Numbered from the stretch's first letter, positions 16,624 through 27,864 are shown. The stretch is 64,000 nucleotides of DNA from Gordonia hirsuta DSM 44140 = NBRC 16056 (GCF_000333015.1 NZ_BANT01000019.1:1-64000); one strand, 5' to 3'. Notes: generated from the sequence alone by a model not told the origin. Translations and numbers: made by a program.

Positions 16624-17831
16624 TCCACTGGCGGGCACCCGGTACGACGACCCCGCTCGTCGAGCGAGGACATCGGCTGATCGCGCTGGCCTCCTATGCC
16701 GCGGCGACGGTCAGTCTCGGCTTCGGCATCGCCTCGTTTCTGCTCGACGGTCCGCCCCAGGTCCGGGTCGTCAACCTGATGGTGACGCTCGTCTTCCTGG
16801 TGGTGCCGCAGTTGCACCGGATCGCGGCGCTGGCCCCGGCACTCGGTTTCGTCGCGGTGGCCACTGCGACCCTGGGCACCCTGTGCATTCAGCTGGGCAC
16901 CGACACCGGCCTGCTGTTCTACTTCTTCGCGATGGCCGCGGGTATCCCGATGGTCCTGGGCATCGGCAAGCTCGGACTGACGATCGGGCTGGTGGCGCTG
17001 TGCCCCCTGAGCGTGACGGTGCTCAACTTCACCGTGCCCGGTGACACCGGGGTGGCGCCGGGCTGGCTGCTCAGCGGCGGCTTCGTGGTCAACGCGGTCG
17101 TCGCCGGCGGACTGGGCGCGGCGGTCATGGGGTACGGCCTCTACCAGATCCAGCAGGCCGAACTGACCCTCGATCAGGCGCATCGGCGCAGTCAGGCGCT
17201 GCTGGACAACATCCTGCCGCGCAGCGTCTCCGAACGTCTGCAGGATCCGGCGCACCCGGAGATCGCCGACGGGTACGACGATGCGTCCATCCTGTTCGCC
17301 GATATCGCCGGGTTCACGGCGATGTCGAGCCGGCTGTCTCCGCAAGAGGTGGTGGCCTTTCTCGATCGCCTCTACAGCGCCCTGGATGCCCTGGTCGAAC
17401 GCCACGGCCTGGAGAAGATCAAGACCACCGGCGATGCCTATCTGGTGGTCAGCGGTGTGCCCGAGCCGCGGCACGACCACCTGACCGCGCTCGCCCGGTT
17501 CGCCCTGGATATGCGCCGCGAGTGCGGACAGGTGCGCACCGCGCAGGGCGCGCAGGTGCCCATGCGCATCGGTCTGGCCTGCGGGCCGGTGGTGGCCGGG
17601 GTGGTCGGTTCCACGAAGTTCTTCTACGACGTGTGGGGCGATGCGGTGAACCTGGCCTCCCGGATGGAGAGCACCGGTGTTCCGGGGAAGATTCAGGTGC
17701 CCCAGGACGTCCGGGACCGGCTGGCCGATCGCTTCGTCTTCACCGAGCGCGGCGTCGTCGAGGTGAAGGGCAAACAGCCGCAGCACACCTGGTTCCTCGA
17801 GTCCGAGAGAGCCGATCCGGCCGCCCGGTAG
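16557..17831 (+). CDS. Class III adenylate/guanylate cyclase with six-helix membrane domain
   Basis: The first 200 residues hold six predicted transmembrane helices (about 41-63, 70-92, 93-113, 117-136, 138-160, 168-197) and no HAMP domain. A linker with NILPRSVSERL leads into the catalytic domain (about 240-415). Metal-binding Asp249 is in LFADIAGFT, Lys287/289 and Asp293 in KIKTTGD, and the WGDAVNLASRMES segment supplies the transition-state Asn and Arg. The layout is that of mycobacterial Rv1625c-type cyclases that make cAMP. GTG 16557 is the only canonical start before the first helix; it overlaps the upstream hydrolase by 67 bases. CTG 16620 at that gene's stop is the alternative. Confidence 0.9.
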   Translation: MALQPQGFDRDRAADRTRHHPLIHWRAPGTTTPLVERGHRLIALASYAAATVSLGFGIASFLLDGPPQVRVVNLMVTLVFLVVPQLHRIAALAPALGFVAVATATLGTLCIQLGTDTGLLFYFFAMAAGIPMVLGIGKLGLTIGLVALCPLSVTVLNFTVPGDTGVAPGWLLSGGFVVNAVVAGGLGAAVMGYGLYQIQQAELTLDQAHRRSQALLDNILPRSVSERLQDPAHPEIADGYDDASILFADIAGFTAMSSRLSPQEVVAFLDRLYSALDALVERHGLEKIKTTGDAYLVVSGVPEPRHDHLTALARFALDMRRECGQVRTAQGAQVPMRIGLACGPVVAGVVGSTKFFYDVWGDAVNLASRMESTGVPGKIQVPQDVRDRLADRFVFTERGVVEVKGKQPQHTWFLESERADPAAR

Positions 17832-17838
17832 CCGGCCG

Positions 17839-19704
17839 CTACTCCAGGAGCTCGGCGGCTTCCATCCACGCCATCTCGGCGTCGGCCTTGGCGGCCAGCA
17901 CCTGCTGCAACTCCTCGTTCAGTTCGGTCAGCCGCTGTGGATCCACCGCAGCGTCGACCATGGCCGAATGCAGCTGGGCTTCGCGCGTGCTCAGCTTCTC
18001 CAACTGCCGTTCGGCCCGGGCGGCGGCCTTGCGGGCACTCTGGTGTTCGGCCGCGCTGATACCCGCGGTGCCACCCGATCCGCCCGCCGCCCCGGCCGCT
18101 GCCGTGCGGCCCGGGGCCGCGGCACCCGGGGTCGCGGCCCCCGGGGTCGTACCGCTCTTCTTCGGCGCGGGCTTGGCCGCTTCCTCGGCCCGGCGCTCCA
18201 GATAGGCGTCGATACCGCGCGGCAGGTTGGTGAGCTTGCCGTCGCCGAACAGCGCCCACGTCGAATCGCAGATGCGCTCGATCAGATAGCGGTCGTGACT
18301 GATCACCACCAGCGTCCCGGCCCACGAATCGAGCAGATCCTCCAGCTGCTGCAGGGTGTCGATGTCCAGGTCGTTGGTCGGCTCATCGAGCAGCAGCACG
18401 TTCGGTTCGCCCATCAGCACCCGGGTGAACTGCAGCCGGCGCCGCTCCCCACCGGACAGGTCGGCGATCGGGGTCCGCTGGCGGGCCGGGGAGAAACCGA
18501 GGCGTTCGGCCAGCTGACTGGCCGACAGCTCCTTGTCGCCGAGCATGACGTGCCCGGCCACCTCCTCCACCGCGTCGAGCACCCGCAACGATTCGTCCAG
18601 GTCGTCGAGCTCCTGCCGGAGCCAGCCCAGTTCGACGGTCTTGCCGACGATGCGCCGGCCCGGGGTCACCGGGACCTCCCCGGCCAAGGCGCGCAGCAGG
18701 GTGGTCTTGCCCGAGCCGTTGACTCCGACCAGGCCGATCCGTTCACCGGGGGCCAGCCGCCAGGTGGTGTCGGTCAGCAGCACCCGTCCCGGGGTGCCGT
18801 CGGCATCGTCGGGCGCGTGCACCTGCGCGTCTTCCAGTTCGATCGCCACCCGGCCCAGCCGGCGCTTGGCGAAGGCCGACAGCGTCACGGTGTCCCGCGG
18901 CGGCGGCACATCGGCGATCAACTTCTCGGCCGCCTCCACCCGGTACTTGGGTTTGGAGGTCCGGGCCGGGGCGCCGCGGCGCAGCCAAGCCAGTTCCTTG
19001 CGGGCCAGGTTGCGTCGTCGTTCCTCGGCCGTATCGGCCAGCCGGGACCGCTCGGCGCGGGCGAAGACCCAGTCGTTGTAGCCGCCCTCGTACTGGTCCA
19101 CCCGGCCCGAATGGACCTCCCACGTGCGCTGGGCGACGGTGTCGAGGAACCAGCGGTCGTGGGTCACCACCACCAGCGCACTGCGCCGGGACCGCAGATG
19201 ATCGGCCAGCCAGTGCACGCCCTCGATGTCCAGGTGGTTGGTCGGCTCGTCCAGGATCAGCAGATCGGCGTCGGTGATCAGGGCGGCCGCCAGCGCCACC
19301 CGGCGGCGCTGTCCGCCCGACAGGGCCGAGACGTCCCGCTCGAGCAGCTCGTCCACACCCAGGCCGGCCAGAATGCCGCGGATCCGCGGATCGGCGGCCC
19401 ACTCGTGTTCGGCCGCGCCCGCACCCAGGACCACCTCCGACACCGTGGACCCGGCCGGCAGTTCTCCGCGCTGGGTCACGGTGACCACCTCGATGCCGCC
19501 GGCCCGGGAGACCCGGCCCGAATCCGGTTCGGTGATGCCGGCCAGGATCTCCAGCAACGTGGTCTTGCCGCCGCCGTTGAGGCCGACCACACCGATGCGT
19601 TCACCCTGGTGCACCCCGACACTGACCTGATCCAGAAGCGGCTTGATGCCGAAGCTCTTACTCACCTTCTCAGCGATCACCAGCGAGGTATTGGTGCCCG
19701 CCAT
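17839..19704 (-). CDS. ABC-F family ATPase (Uup-like)
   Basis: The 621-residue protein has two ATP-binding cassettes and no membrane segment. Cassette one has Walker A GLNGGGKTT, LSGGQ and LLILDEPTNHLD; cassette two has GVNGSGKTT, LSGGE and LLLDEPTNDLD. The inter-domain linker (about 240-320) is Arg-rich and helical. A Pro/Ala/Gly-rich spacer precedes a C-terminal coiled coil (about 550-620), as in Uup. Such proteins act on ribosomes or, in Uup, on branched DNA. ATG 19704 is chosen because GGAG lies nine bases upstream. It lies 52 bases downstream of ispE. Confidence 0.93.
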   Translation of the reverse strand: MAGTNTSLVIAEKVSKSFGIKPLLDQVSVGVHQGERIGVVGLNGGGKTTLLEILAGITEPDSGRVSRAGGIEVVTVTQRGELPAGSTVSEVVLGAGAAEHEWAADPRIRGILAGLGVDELLERDVSALSGGQRRRVALAAALITDADLLILDEPTNHLDIEGVHWLADHLRSRRSALVVVTHDRWFLDTVAQRTWEVHSGRVDQYEGGYNDWVFARAERSRLADTAEERRRNLARKELAWLRRGAPARTSKPKYRVEAAEKLIADVPPPRDTVTLSAFAKRRLGRVAIELEDAQVHAPDDADGTPGRVLLTDTTWRLAPGERIGLVGVNGSGKTTLLRALAGEVPVTPGRRIVGKTVELGWLRQELDDLDESLRVLDAVEEVAGHVMLGDKELSASQLAERLGFSPARQRTPIADLSGGERRRLQFTRVLMGEPNVLLLDEPTNDLDIDTLQQLEDLLDSWAGTLVVISHDRYLIERICDSTWALFGDGKLTNLPRGIDAYLERRAEEAAKPAPKKSGTTPGAATPGAAAPGRTAAAGAAGGSGGTAGISAAEHQSARKAAARAERQLEKLSTREAQLHSAMVDAAVDPQRLTELNEELQQVLAAKADAEMAWMEAAELLE

Positions 19705-19756
19705 CAGACCAGCTCCTTCATTCGTGTTCGAGTCGATGTATCGGTCCGGCCGGCCG

Positions 19757-20674
19757 TCAGGGCACCGGGACCAGACGCGCCCCGGGGACCGGGCCGTGCG
19801 CGGTGCGCACCGCTTTGGCGACACCGTGGCCGGACAGTTCGGCCGCCACCGCCACCGCCGCCTCGGCGTCGGTGCACAGGAACGCGCAGGTCGGGCCGGA
19901 GCCGGAGACCAGACCGGCCAGCGCCCCGGCTTCGGCGCCCGCCCGCAGGGTGCGGCGCAGCAGCGGCTGCAGCGACAGGGCCGCCGGTTGCAGTTCATTG
20001 TGCAGCAGCGGGGCAACGGCGTGCACATCCCCGGAGGCGATGGCCTGCATCAGCGCATCGGGCCGGGCCGGGGGTGGAACGGTCTCCCCGCGGCCGGTCC
20101 GCAGCCGGTCGAGTTCGTGGTAGACCGCCGGGGTCGACAGTCCGGTCTTGGCCAGCACGATCACCCAGTGCAATTCGCCGCGATGCAGAGTCGGCAGCAG
20201 TTGCTCGCCGCGGTTGCTGCCCAGGGCGGCTCCACCCAGCAGCGCGAACGGGACATCGCTGCCCAGTTCGGCGGCGATCTCCATCAGCGCATCGCGTTCG
20301 GTGTCCAGCCGCCACAGCCGGGCCGCCGCCAGCAGGGCCCCGGCCGCATCGGCCGAACCGCCGGCCATCCCGCCGGCCACCGGAATCTGCTTCTCGATCT
20401 CGATCGCCACCGTCGGATCAGCCACACCGGCCCGCTCGGCCAGCAAGGCGACTGCGCGGGCGGCCAGGTTCTCCCGGTCGGTCGGCACCTCCCGGCGGCC
20501 CTCCCCGCGCACGGTGAGCGAGAACTCCTCGGCGGCCCGGACGGTGACATCGTCGTACAGCGACAGCGCACAGAAGACGGTGCTCAGCTCGTGGTAGCCG
20601 TCCTCGCGCAGCGGTCCGACACCCAGGTGCAGATTGATCTTGGCCGGCACTCGTGCCGTCGCCGCGCCCATCAT
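19757..20674 (-). CDS. ispE: 4-diphosphocytidyl-2-C-methyl-D-erythritol kinase
   Basis: IspE phosphorylates CDP-ME in the MEP isoprenoid pathway, which supplies decaprenyl phosphate and menaquinone. The 305-residue GHMP kinase shows [10 protein letters not shown], the ATP loop [15 protein letters not shown] and the late GSGPTCAF. The start ATG overlaps the ksgA stop (ATGA), so they are one operon. This linkage is conserved in mycobacteria. Confidence 0.96.
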   Translation of the reverse strand: MMGAATARVPAKINLHLGVGPLREDGYHELSTVFCALSLYDDVTVRAAEEFSLTVRGEGRREVPTDRENLAARAVALLAERAGVADPTVAIEIEKQIPVAGGMAGGSADAAGALLAAARLWRLDTERDALMEIAAELGSDVPFALLGGAALGSNRGEQLLPTLHRGELHWVIVLAKTGLSTPAVYHELDRLRTGRGETVPPPARPDALMQAIASGDVHAVAPLLHNELQPAALSLQPLLRRTLRAGAEAGALAGLVSGSGPTCAFLCTDAEAAVAVAAELSGHGVAKAVRTAHGPVPGARLVPVP

Positions 20675-21597
20675 GCGTCCGCATCCCTTCCGGTGGTCGT
20701 TCCGGTGGCGGCCGCCGCCTCGGCGACCTCGGCCAGCCGGACGAAGTCGGCCACCTCCAGCCGCTCCCCCCGGATCCCCGGATCGATGTGCGCGGCACGC
20801 AGCAGCTCTTCGGCGCGCGCGGCGCTGCCGGCCCAGCCCGCCAGCGCCGCACGCATCGTCTTGCGTCGCTGGGCGAAGGCTGCGTCGATGGCCGCGAAGG
20901 TCGCCGCACGATGTTCGGGGTCGGTGCCGAACACATCGCGCCGGTCGATCTGCACCAGACCCGACTCGATCTTGGGTTCGGGCCAGAAGACGTGGCGGCC
21001 GATGGCACCGGCGCGCTTGACGTCTCCGAAGTAGCGGGCCTTGACGCTGGGCACGCCGTAGGTACGGCCTCCGGGTCCGGCCGCCAGCCGGTCGGCGACC
21101 TCGGCCTGGACCATCACCAGCGCGGTCCGCAGGGTCGGGAAGTGCGCCATCAGGTGCAGTAGGACCGGGACGGCGACGTTGTACGGCAGATTGGCCACCA
21201 GCGCCGTCGGGGTCATCGGCAGATCAGCCGGCAGCACCGTCATCGCATCGGCGGTCACCACCTGGAAATCGGTGCCGGGGGCGAAGTCGGCGACGGTCTC
21301 GGGCAGCCGGCCCGCCAGCACCGGGTCGATCTCCACGGCGACCACCGCTCCGGCGGTCTCCAGCAGCGCCAGGGTCAGTGAACCCAGCCCCGGCCCCACT
21401 TCGAGCACCACATCGTCGGGCCCGATACCGGAGGTGGCGACGATGCGGCGCACGGTGTTGGCGTCGTGCACAAAGTTCTGGCCGAGCTGCTTGGTGGGCC
21501 GCACGCCCAGTTCGGCGGCCAGCCCACGGATCTCGGCGGGACCCAGCAGGCGTACGCCGCCGGCGGCGCGCCCGGTCGATTCAGTCACCCGGCCCAT
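20671..21597 (-). CDS. rsmA: 16S rRNA dimethyladenosine transferase
   Basis: KsgA/RsmA dimethylates two adjacent adenosines in the 3' hairpin of 16S rRNA using SAM. The 308-residue protein has LGQNFVHD, the SAM loop [15 protein letters not shown], motif IV NLPYNV and a C-terminal helical RNA-binding domain. ATG 21597 is used; GTG 21588 is possible. It lies 24 bases downstream of rpfB and overlaps ispE. Confidence 0.95.
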   Translation of the reverse strand: MGRVTESTGRAAGGVRLLGPAEIRGLAAELGVRPTKQLGQNFVHDANTVRRIVATSGIGPDDVVLEVGPGLGSLTLALLETAGAVVAVEIDPVLAGRLPETVADFAPGTDFQVVTADAMTVLPADLPMTPTALVANLPYNVAVPVLLHLMAHFPTLRTALVMVQAEVADRLAAGPGGRTYGVPSVKARYFGDVKRAGAIGRHVFWPEPKIESGLVQIDRRDVFGTDPEHRAATFAAIDAAFAQRRKTMRAALAGWAGSAARAEELLRAAHIDPGIRGERLEVADFVRLAEVAEAAAATGTTTGRDADA

Positions 21598-21621
21598 TGT
21601 TCCAGGTGCGCGGCGATCCGG

Positions 21622-22743
<1,122 letters not shown>

Positions 22744-22809
22744 CTACTTACCAATCAGCCCTACCGTCCCGTCCGGAAGGGTCACAGTACGGTAACGAAC
22801 CCCCGGGGG

Positions 22810-23715
22810 CTATCGCAATGGCAACCCGTAGACGCGCCGCGCATTTGTCCCCAGAATCTGGGCCATCTGCTGGTCGGACACGCCCCGAATCTGCGCCAGG
22901 GCCCGCGCGGTGTAGGGGATGCAATAGGGCTGATTCGGCTGGCCACGGTAGGGATGGGGGGTCAGGAAGGGCGCATCGGTCTCCACCAGAATCTGGTCGT
23001 CCGGGGTGATCCGGGCTCCGTCACGCAGTTGCTCGGCATTGACGAATGTCACAGTCCCGGCGAAGCTCAAGAGGTAGCCGCGGTCGATACATTCACGCGC
23101 GATGTCCACGTCTCCGGAGAAGCAGTGCATGATCACCGTCTCCGGATCCCCCTCGGCGGCCAGCACGTCCAGCAGGTCCCGATCGGCCTCCCGGTTGTGG
23201 ATCATCAGCGGCTTGCCGCTGCGCTTGGCCAGGTCGATGTGCCAGGCGAAGACCCCGCGCTGAACGGCCGGCTCGGCGCAGTCGTCCGAGTGCACGGTCC
23301 AGTAATAGTCCAGCCCCGTCTCCCCGATCGCGACCACCCGCGGATCGGCGGCCATCGCCTCCAGTTCGGTGCGGGCGGCCTCGTCCAGATCGTCGGCGTG
23401 TGTCGGATGCAGTCCGACGGCGGCGTAGACGCGGGAATCCCAGTGCGCGGCCTCCACCGCCCAGCGGGCGTCGACCATATCGTCGGCGACGGTCACCACC
23501 TGGCCGACGCCGGCCTGCTGCGCCCGGTCCATGATCTCGGCGACCGCCTCGGGGCTGCGGCCGCCGCACGCGGCCAGATGCGTGTGCGCATCCACCAGTC
23601 CCGGCAGCGGCTCCGGCAGCGGCGGCGGCTCCCGGCGTTTGCGCTTGCGGATCTGTTTGGCCGACAGCTTCTCGTCCGATCGGCCCCCGGCCGGAGCCCC
23701 GGCGTTCTCACTCAC
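22810..23715 (-). CDS. tatD: TatD-family metal-dependent hydrolase (3'-5' DNase type)
   Basis: The TIM-barrel amidohydrolase ligands are all visible: DAHTHL, GETGLDY, MIHNRE, MHCFSGD and VETDAPFL. The family includes metal-dependent exonucleases. A basic N-terminal extension (KQIRKRKRREPP, about residues 20-35) precedes the barrel. GTG 23715 is chosen: it overlaps the TGA of the PhzF-like gene (GTGA) and has GGGAG upstream, giving 301 residues. It belongs to the tatD-rpfB-ksgA-ispE cluster. Confidence 0.92.
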   Translation of the reverse strand: MSENAGAPAGGRSDEKLSAKQIRKRKRREPPPLPEPLPGLVDAHTHLAACGGRSPEAVAEIMDRAQQAGVGQVVTVADDMVDARWAVEAAHWDSRVYAAVGLHPTHADDLDEAARTELEAMAADPRVVAIGETGLDYYWTVHSDDCAEPAVQRGVFAWHIDLAKRSGKPLMIHNREADRDLLDVLAAEGDPETVIMHCFSGDVDIARECIDRGYLLSFAGTVTFVNAEQLRDGARITPDDQILVETDAPFLTPHPYRGQPNQPYCIPYTARALAQIRGVSDQQMAQILGTNARRVYGLPLR

Positions 23716-24620
23716 AGCATCACACTCCCGTCGATCACTGTGACACATCGGCCACCGACCCAGATCTCGGTGCCGTCGTCGGTGACGGCGACCCGGCCGG
23801 TGCGGCCCAGTACCGTGCCCTGCGCGGCCAGATACGACGCCGGTGCGATCCCGGCCGACCGCAGCCACACCGCCAGTCCGGCGTTCAGGCTGCCGGTCAC
23901 CGGATCCTCGGGCACCCCCATTCCCGGGACGAAGGCGCGCACCTCGTAGTCGACTCCGGCCGGGCCACCGGTGTGCCACGGCCCGATCAATCCCACGAAG
24001 TCGTCGGGCCCGAGCACGCTCAGGTCCGGGTCGGCCGCCAGCACCGACTGCGCATCCCGCAGCAGCAGACCCAGCCAGGGCGGTCCGTTGCTGACCCACT
24101 GGGCGGCCACCACGTCCGCGGCCTGCAGGTCGAAAGCGGTACGCACCCGCTCCAGGGTCGGCCCGTCCGGTGCCCCGCTGCGGGTCAGCGGCGGCGCGGC
24201 GAAGGCATACCGTCCCGGGGTGTGGGGTCCGGCGGGGTCGTCGTCGATACGCACGGTCACCAATCCGATGCCACACTCCTGCACCAGCGGTCCGATCGCC
24301 GTGGCCGCCCGGTGCCCGGGGCGGGCGGTCAGCCAGGCGTGCGCCGACCCGAGTGTCGGATGTCCGGCGAAGGGCAGTTCACCACCGGGGGTGAAGATCC
24401 GCAGCCGATAGTGCGCCGCCGGGTCGGTGGGCGGGAGCACGAAGGTGGTCTCCGACAGGTTGGTCCAGCGTGCGAACGCCGCCAGCTGCCCGTCGCTAAG
24501 ATCGTGCGCATCCAGAACCACCGCGACCGGGTTCCCGAAACCGGCGTCGTCGCCGAAGACATCGACCTGTTTGAGCCGTCTCACCCCGCCGAACGGGGGG
24601 CCTACTGCCAAGGATCGCAT
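23712..24620 (-). CDS. PhzF-family isomerase/epimerase-like protein
   Basis: The two-domain diaminopimelate-epimerase fold is indicated by FGNPVAVVLDA, the active-site Glu in NLSETTFV, FTPGGELPFAGHPTLG, and the C-terminal VPEDPVTGSLNAG. PhzF proteins catalyse a proton shift on trans-2,3-dihydro-3-hydroxyanthranilate, but most members outside phenazine clusters have unknown substrates, and no phenazine genes are present here. ATG 24620 lacks a good ribosome site and GTG 24584 is a possible start. Coupled to tatD by a GTGA overlap. Confidence 0.85.
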   Translation of the reverse strand: MRSLAVGPPFGGVRRLKQVDVFGDDAGFGNPVAVVLDAHDLSDGQLAAFARWTNLSETTFVLPPTDPAAHYRLRIFTPGGELPFAGHPTLGSAHAWLTARPGHRAATAIGPLVQECGIGLVTVRIDDDPAGPHTPGRYAFAAPPLTRSGAPDGPTLERVRTAFDLQAADVVAAQWVSNGPPWLGLLLRDAQSVLAADPDLSVLGPDDFVGLIGPWHTGGPAGVDYEVRAFVPGMGVPEDPVTGSLNAGLAVWLRSAGIAPASYLAAQGTVLGRTGRVAVTDDGTEIWVGGRCVTVIDGSVML

Positions 24621-24662
24621 CACATCAAGCAAGGATAGGCCAGGCCGGGTAGCGTTCAGGCC

Positions 24663-25367
24663 GTGCTCGGATTGCCTGCTCAGATCACCGTGGCCCTGTT
24701 CGACCTCGACGGGGTGCTCACCACCACGGCCACCCTCCACATGACGGCCTGGCGCGACGCCTTCAACCAATTCCTGACCCGGTACGACGACCAGCGGCCG
24801 TTCACCGAACAGGACTACCTCGATCACGTCGACGGGCGTCCGCGGATCGACGGCGTCCGCGCCTTCCTGGCCTCCCGGGGCCTGGTCGTCGACGAGGAGA
24901 CCGTCGAGCAGATCGCCGCCGCCAAGAACGCGGGCTTCGTCGCGGCGATCGAACGCGACGGGGTCACGCCGTATCCGGGGTCGGTCCGCTACCTGAAGGC
25001 CGCTCGCGCGGCCGGACTGCGCATCGCGGTGGTCACCTCGAGCAAGAACGGCGCTGCGGTACTGGACGCGGCCGGTCTGACCGGCTTCGTCGAGCATCGG
25101 GTGGACGGCAACACCATCGTCACCGAAGGTCTGCGCGGCAAGCCGGCGCCGGACTCGTATCTGCGCGGGGCCGAGCTGATGGGGGTCCCGGTCGAACAGG
25201 CGGCAGTCTTCGAAGACGCGATCTCCGGGGTGCAGGCGGGGGCGGCAGGCCGGTTCGGCTACGTTGTCGGCATCGACCGGGTCGGAGGCCGGCAAGCCGA
25301 GGATATGACGGCAGCCGGCGCCGACGTCGTCGTGACCGATCTCGATGTCCTGTTGTCCGCGCAGTAG
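24663..25367 (+). CDS. HAD-superfamily hydrolase, beta-phosphoglucomutase-like
   Basis: The 234-residue protein has motif I FDLDGVLT with the nucleophile Asp, a helical cap (about 20-95), motif II VVTSS, motif III Lys in RGKPAPDS and motif IV FEDAISGVQAG. The subfamily interconverts beta-glucose-1-phosphate and glucose-6-phosphate or dephosphorylates sugar phosphates. It lies 34 bases upstream of a GH65 phosphorylase, which releases beta-glucose-1-phosphate, so the mutase role fits well. GTG 24663 is the start. Same pairing as Rv3400-Rv3401 in M. tuberculosis. Confidence 0.88.
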   Translation: MLGLPAQITVALFDLDGVLTTTATLHMTAWRDAFNQFLTRYDDQRPFTEQDYLDHVDGRPRIDGVRAFLASRGLVVDEETVEQIAAAKNAGFVAAIERDGVTPYPGSVRYLKAARAAGLRIAVVTSSKNGAAVLDAAGLTGFVEHRVDGNTIVTEGLRGKPAPDSYLRGAELMGVPVEQAAVFEDAISGVQAGAAGRFGYVVGIDRVGGRQAEDMTAAGADVVVTDLDVLLSAQ

Positions 25368-25401
25368 TTGTCCACCCCGTAGAGCCCGCTAGGAATCCGC
25401 C

Positions 25402-27840
25402 ATGGTCGATCCGCACAGCGAACTGACGCACACCACCCACGGTGATACGTCCAGTCACGCCGACCTCACCAACATCCCGGCGCACGGATTGCACCCGGTG
25501 CACGGCTTCGACGTCAACCCCTGGCAACTGTGTTGGCGCGGGATGGACATCGACATGATCGGCCGCACCGAATCCCTGTTCGCCCTGTCCAACGGGCATA
25601 TCGGACTGCGCGGCACCTTCGAAGAGGGCGAGCCCGTCGAACAGCCCGGCACCTACCTCAACGGCTTCTACGAGCTGCGCGGTCTGCCGTACGCCGAGAG
25701 CGGCTACGGTTACCCCGAATCCGGGCAGACCGTGGTGAACGTGACCGACGGCAAGGTGATCCGCCTGCTGGTCGAAGACGAGCCGATGGACCTGCGGTAC
25801 GGCCGCACCGTCGACCACGCCCGCTGCCTGGACTTCCGGACCGGCACCCTGCGGCGCAGCACCCTGTGGACCTCGCCGACCGGACGCACCGTCCGGATCA
25901 ACAGCGAACGACTGGTCAGCTTCACCAAACGCACCATCGTGGCCACCCGGTACGAGGTGGAGCCGATCGGCGAGGACATGAAGCTGGTGCTGCAGTCGGA
26001 CCTGCTGGCCAACGAGCCGCTGCCGCTGCCGGACAACGATCCGCGGCTGGCGGCCGCCCTGGACAGTCCGCTGGTCTCCGCGCTGGCCGACTGCGACGGC
26101 AACAGCGCGGTGCTGGTGCACCACACCAAGCGCAGCGGACTGACCGTGGCCGCGGCCATGAACCACGAACTGGAGGTGCCCGGCAACGCCGACACCTCCA
26201 TCCGCGCCGACGGTGACCTGGCGCGGCTGACCGTCGCCGCGACGGTGCCGCAGGGCAGCAAACTGGTCCTCACCAAATTCGTGGCCTACGGCTGGTCGGC
26301 CCGCCGCAGTGTGCCGGCCCTGCGATCGCAGGTCGAGGCCGCCCTGGCGATGGCCGCCGAGACCGGCTGGGATGCGCTCAAGGCCGAGCAGATCGAGTTC
26401 CTCGACGAATTCTGGCGCGATGCCGACATCGAGATCGACGGCGATCCCGAACTGCAGCAGGCGATCCGCTTCTCGCTGTTCCACGTCCTGCAGGCCGGCG
26501 CCCGCGGTCAGTCGCGGTCGATCCCGGCCAAGGGCCTGACCGGACCGGGCTACGACGGACACACCTTCTGGGACACCGAGAGCTTTGTGCTGCCCATGCT
26601 CACCTACACGGTGCCCGGAGCGGCCGGCGAGGAACTGCGCTGGCGGCACAACACCCTGGACAAAGCCAAGGCCCGCGCGGCCGAACTCGGCCAGCAGGGC
26701 GCCATGTTCCCGTGGCGCACCATCGACGGCGACGAGTGCTCCGGCTACTGGCCGGCCGGCACCGCCGGGGTGCACGTCTCGGCCGATATCGCCAACGCCG
26801 TCGGCCGCTATCTGCGGGCCACCAACGACGAGGCCTTCGAGGTCGAGTGCGGTGTGGAGCTGCTGGTGGAGATCGCTCGCTTCTTCGCCGGATTCGGCCA
26901 CCACGACCGCAACGGCAAATTCCGCATCGACGGGGTCACCGGTCCGGACGAGTACACCGCGGTGATCAACAACAACGTCTTCACCAACCTGGCCGCCGCC
27001 CAGGCGCTGCGAGACGCGGTCACCGCCGTGCACCGGCAGCCCGCCGTCGCCCGGGAACTGGGCGTCTCCCCCGAGGAGACCACCTACTGGGCCACCTGCG
27101 CGGACAATATGACGATCCCGTACGACGAAGAGGCCGGGGTCCATCAGCAGTGCGAGGCGTTCACCCTGCTCGACGAGTGGGATTTCGAGGCTTCCCGCGG
27201 ACGCTACCCGCTGCTGCTGAACTACCCGTACTTCGATCTGTACCGCAAACAGGTGGTCAAGCAGGCCGATCTGGTGTTCGCCACCTACCTGTTCGGCGAT
27301 CAGTTCACGCCGGAGGAGAAGCGCGCCGCCTTCGACTACTACTACCCGATCACGGTGCGTGACTCGTCGCTGTCGGCGTGCTGCGAGGCCGTCGCCGCCG
27401 CCGAGGTCGGCTACCTGGATCTGGCCTACGAGCTGATGTGCGAGTCGGTCTTCACCGATCTGCACGATCTGCACAACAACGTCTCGTCGGGGCTGCACAT
27501 CGCGGCACTGGCCGGGGCGTGGACCGACTGCGTCGCCGGATTCGGCGGTATGCGCGACTTCGGCGGCAACATCACCTTCGCTCCGCGACTGCCGTCGCGG
27601 CTGAACTACATGTCGTTCCGGATGATCGTGCGCGAATCCCGCATCGTGGTGGCCATCGACAGAGATACCGCCACCTATCGCCTGCTCGACGGCCCCCCGA
27701 TCGAGCTGGCGCACCACGGCACCCGGTTCATCCTCAGCGACAAGCCGGTGACCGAGCCGATTCCGCAGATCGTCGACCAGGTGCCTCCGCCGACGCCGGA
27801 GGGATGTGAGCCCTACCGGCGGCCGCACGTCACGCCGTAG
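25402..27840 (+). CDS. Glycoside hydrolase family 65 phosphorylase (trehalose/maltose/kojibiose type)
   Basis: The 812-residue protein has the GH65 N-terminal beta-sandwich, an (alpha/alpha)6 barrel and a short C-terminal sheet. Signature pieces are GYDGHTFWDTE, a barrel segment with YWPAGTAGVHV, and the catalytic-acid motif VTGPDEYTAVINNN with Glu near residue 516. These enzymes cleave alpha-glucosides with phosphate to give beta-glucose-1-phosphate. The adjacent HAD gene would convert that to glucose-6-phosphate. Specificity among trehalose, maltose, kojibiose and nigerose cannot be read; trehalose is attractive in a mycolate producer. ATG 25402 has AGGA eight bases upstream. Confidence 0.9.
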   Translation: MVDPHSELTHTTHGDTSSHADLTNIPAHGLHPVHGFDVNPWQLCWRGMDIDMIGRTESLFALSNGHIGLRGTFEEGEPVEQPGTYLNGFYELRGLPYAESGYGYPESGQTVVNVTDGKVIRLLVEDEPMDLRYGRTVDHARCLDFRTGTLRRSTLWTSPTGRTVRINSERLVSFTKRTIVATRYEVEPIGEDMKLVLQSDLLANEPLPLPDNDPRLAAALDSPLVSALADCDGNSAVLVHHTKRSGLTVAAAMNHELEVPGNADTSIRADGDLARLTVAATVPQGSKLVLTKFVAYGWSARRSVPALRSQVEAALAMAAETGWDALKAEQIEFLDEFWRDADIEIDGDPELQQAIRFSLFHVLQAGARGQSRSIPAKGLTGPGYDGHTFWDTESFVLPMLTYTVPGAAGEELRWRHNTLDKAKARAAELGQQGAMFPWRTIDGDECSGYWPAGTAGVHVSADIANAVGRYLRATNDEAFEVECGVELLVEIARFFAGFGHHDRNGKFRIDGVTGPDEYTAVINNNVFTNLAAAQALRDAVTAVHRQPAVARELGVSPEETTYWATCADNMTIPYDEEAGVHQQCEAFTLLDEWDFEASRGRYPLLLNYPYFDLYRKQVVKQADLVFATYLFGDQFTPEEKRAAFDYYYPITVRDSSLSACCEAVAAAEVGYLDLAYELMCESVFTDLHDLHNNVSSGLHIAALAGAWTDCVAGFGGMRDFGGNITFAPRLPSRLNYMSFRMIVRESRIVVAIDRDTATYRLLDGPPIELAHHGTRFILSDKPVTEPIPQIVDQVPPPTPEGCEPYRRPHVTP

Positions 27841-27864
27841 CGGGCCGGTATCCTTCAACTCACT

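Noticed and set aside
23712-24620. PhzF-like gene considered as evidence of a phenazine cluster
   Set aside because: No other phz gene occurs in the window, and PhzF-fold proteins are common housekeeping-type enzymes of unknown substrate.
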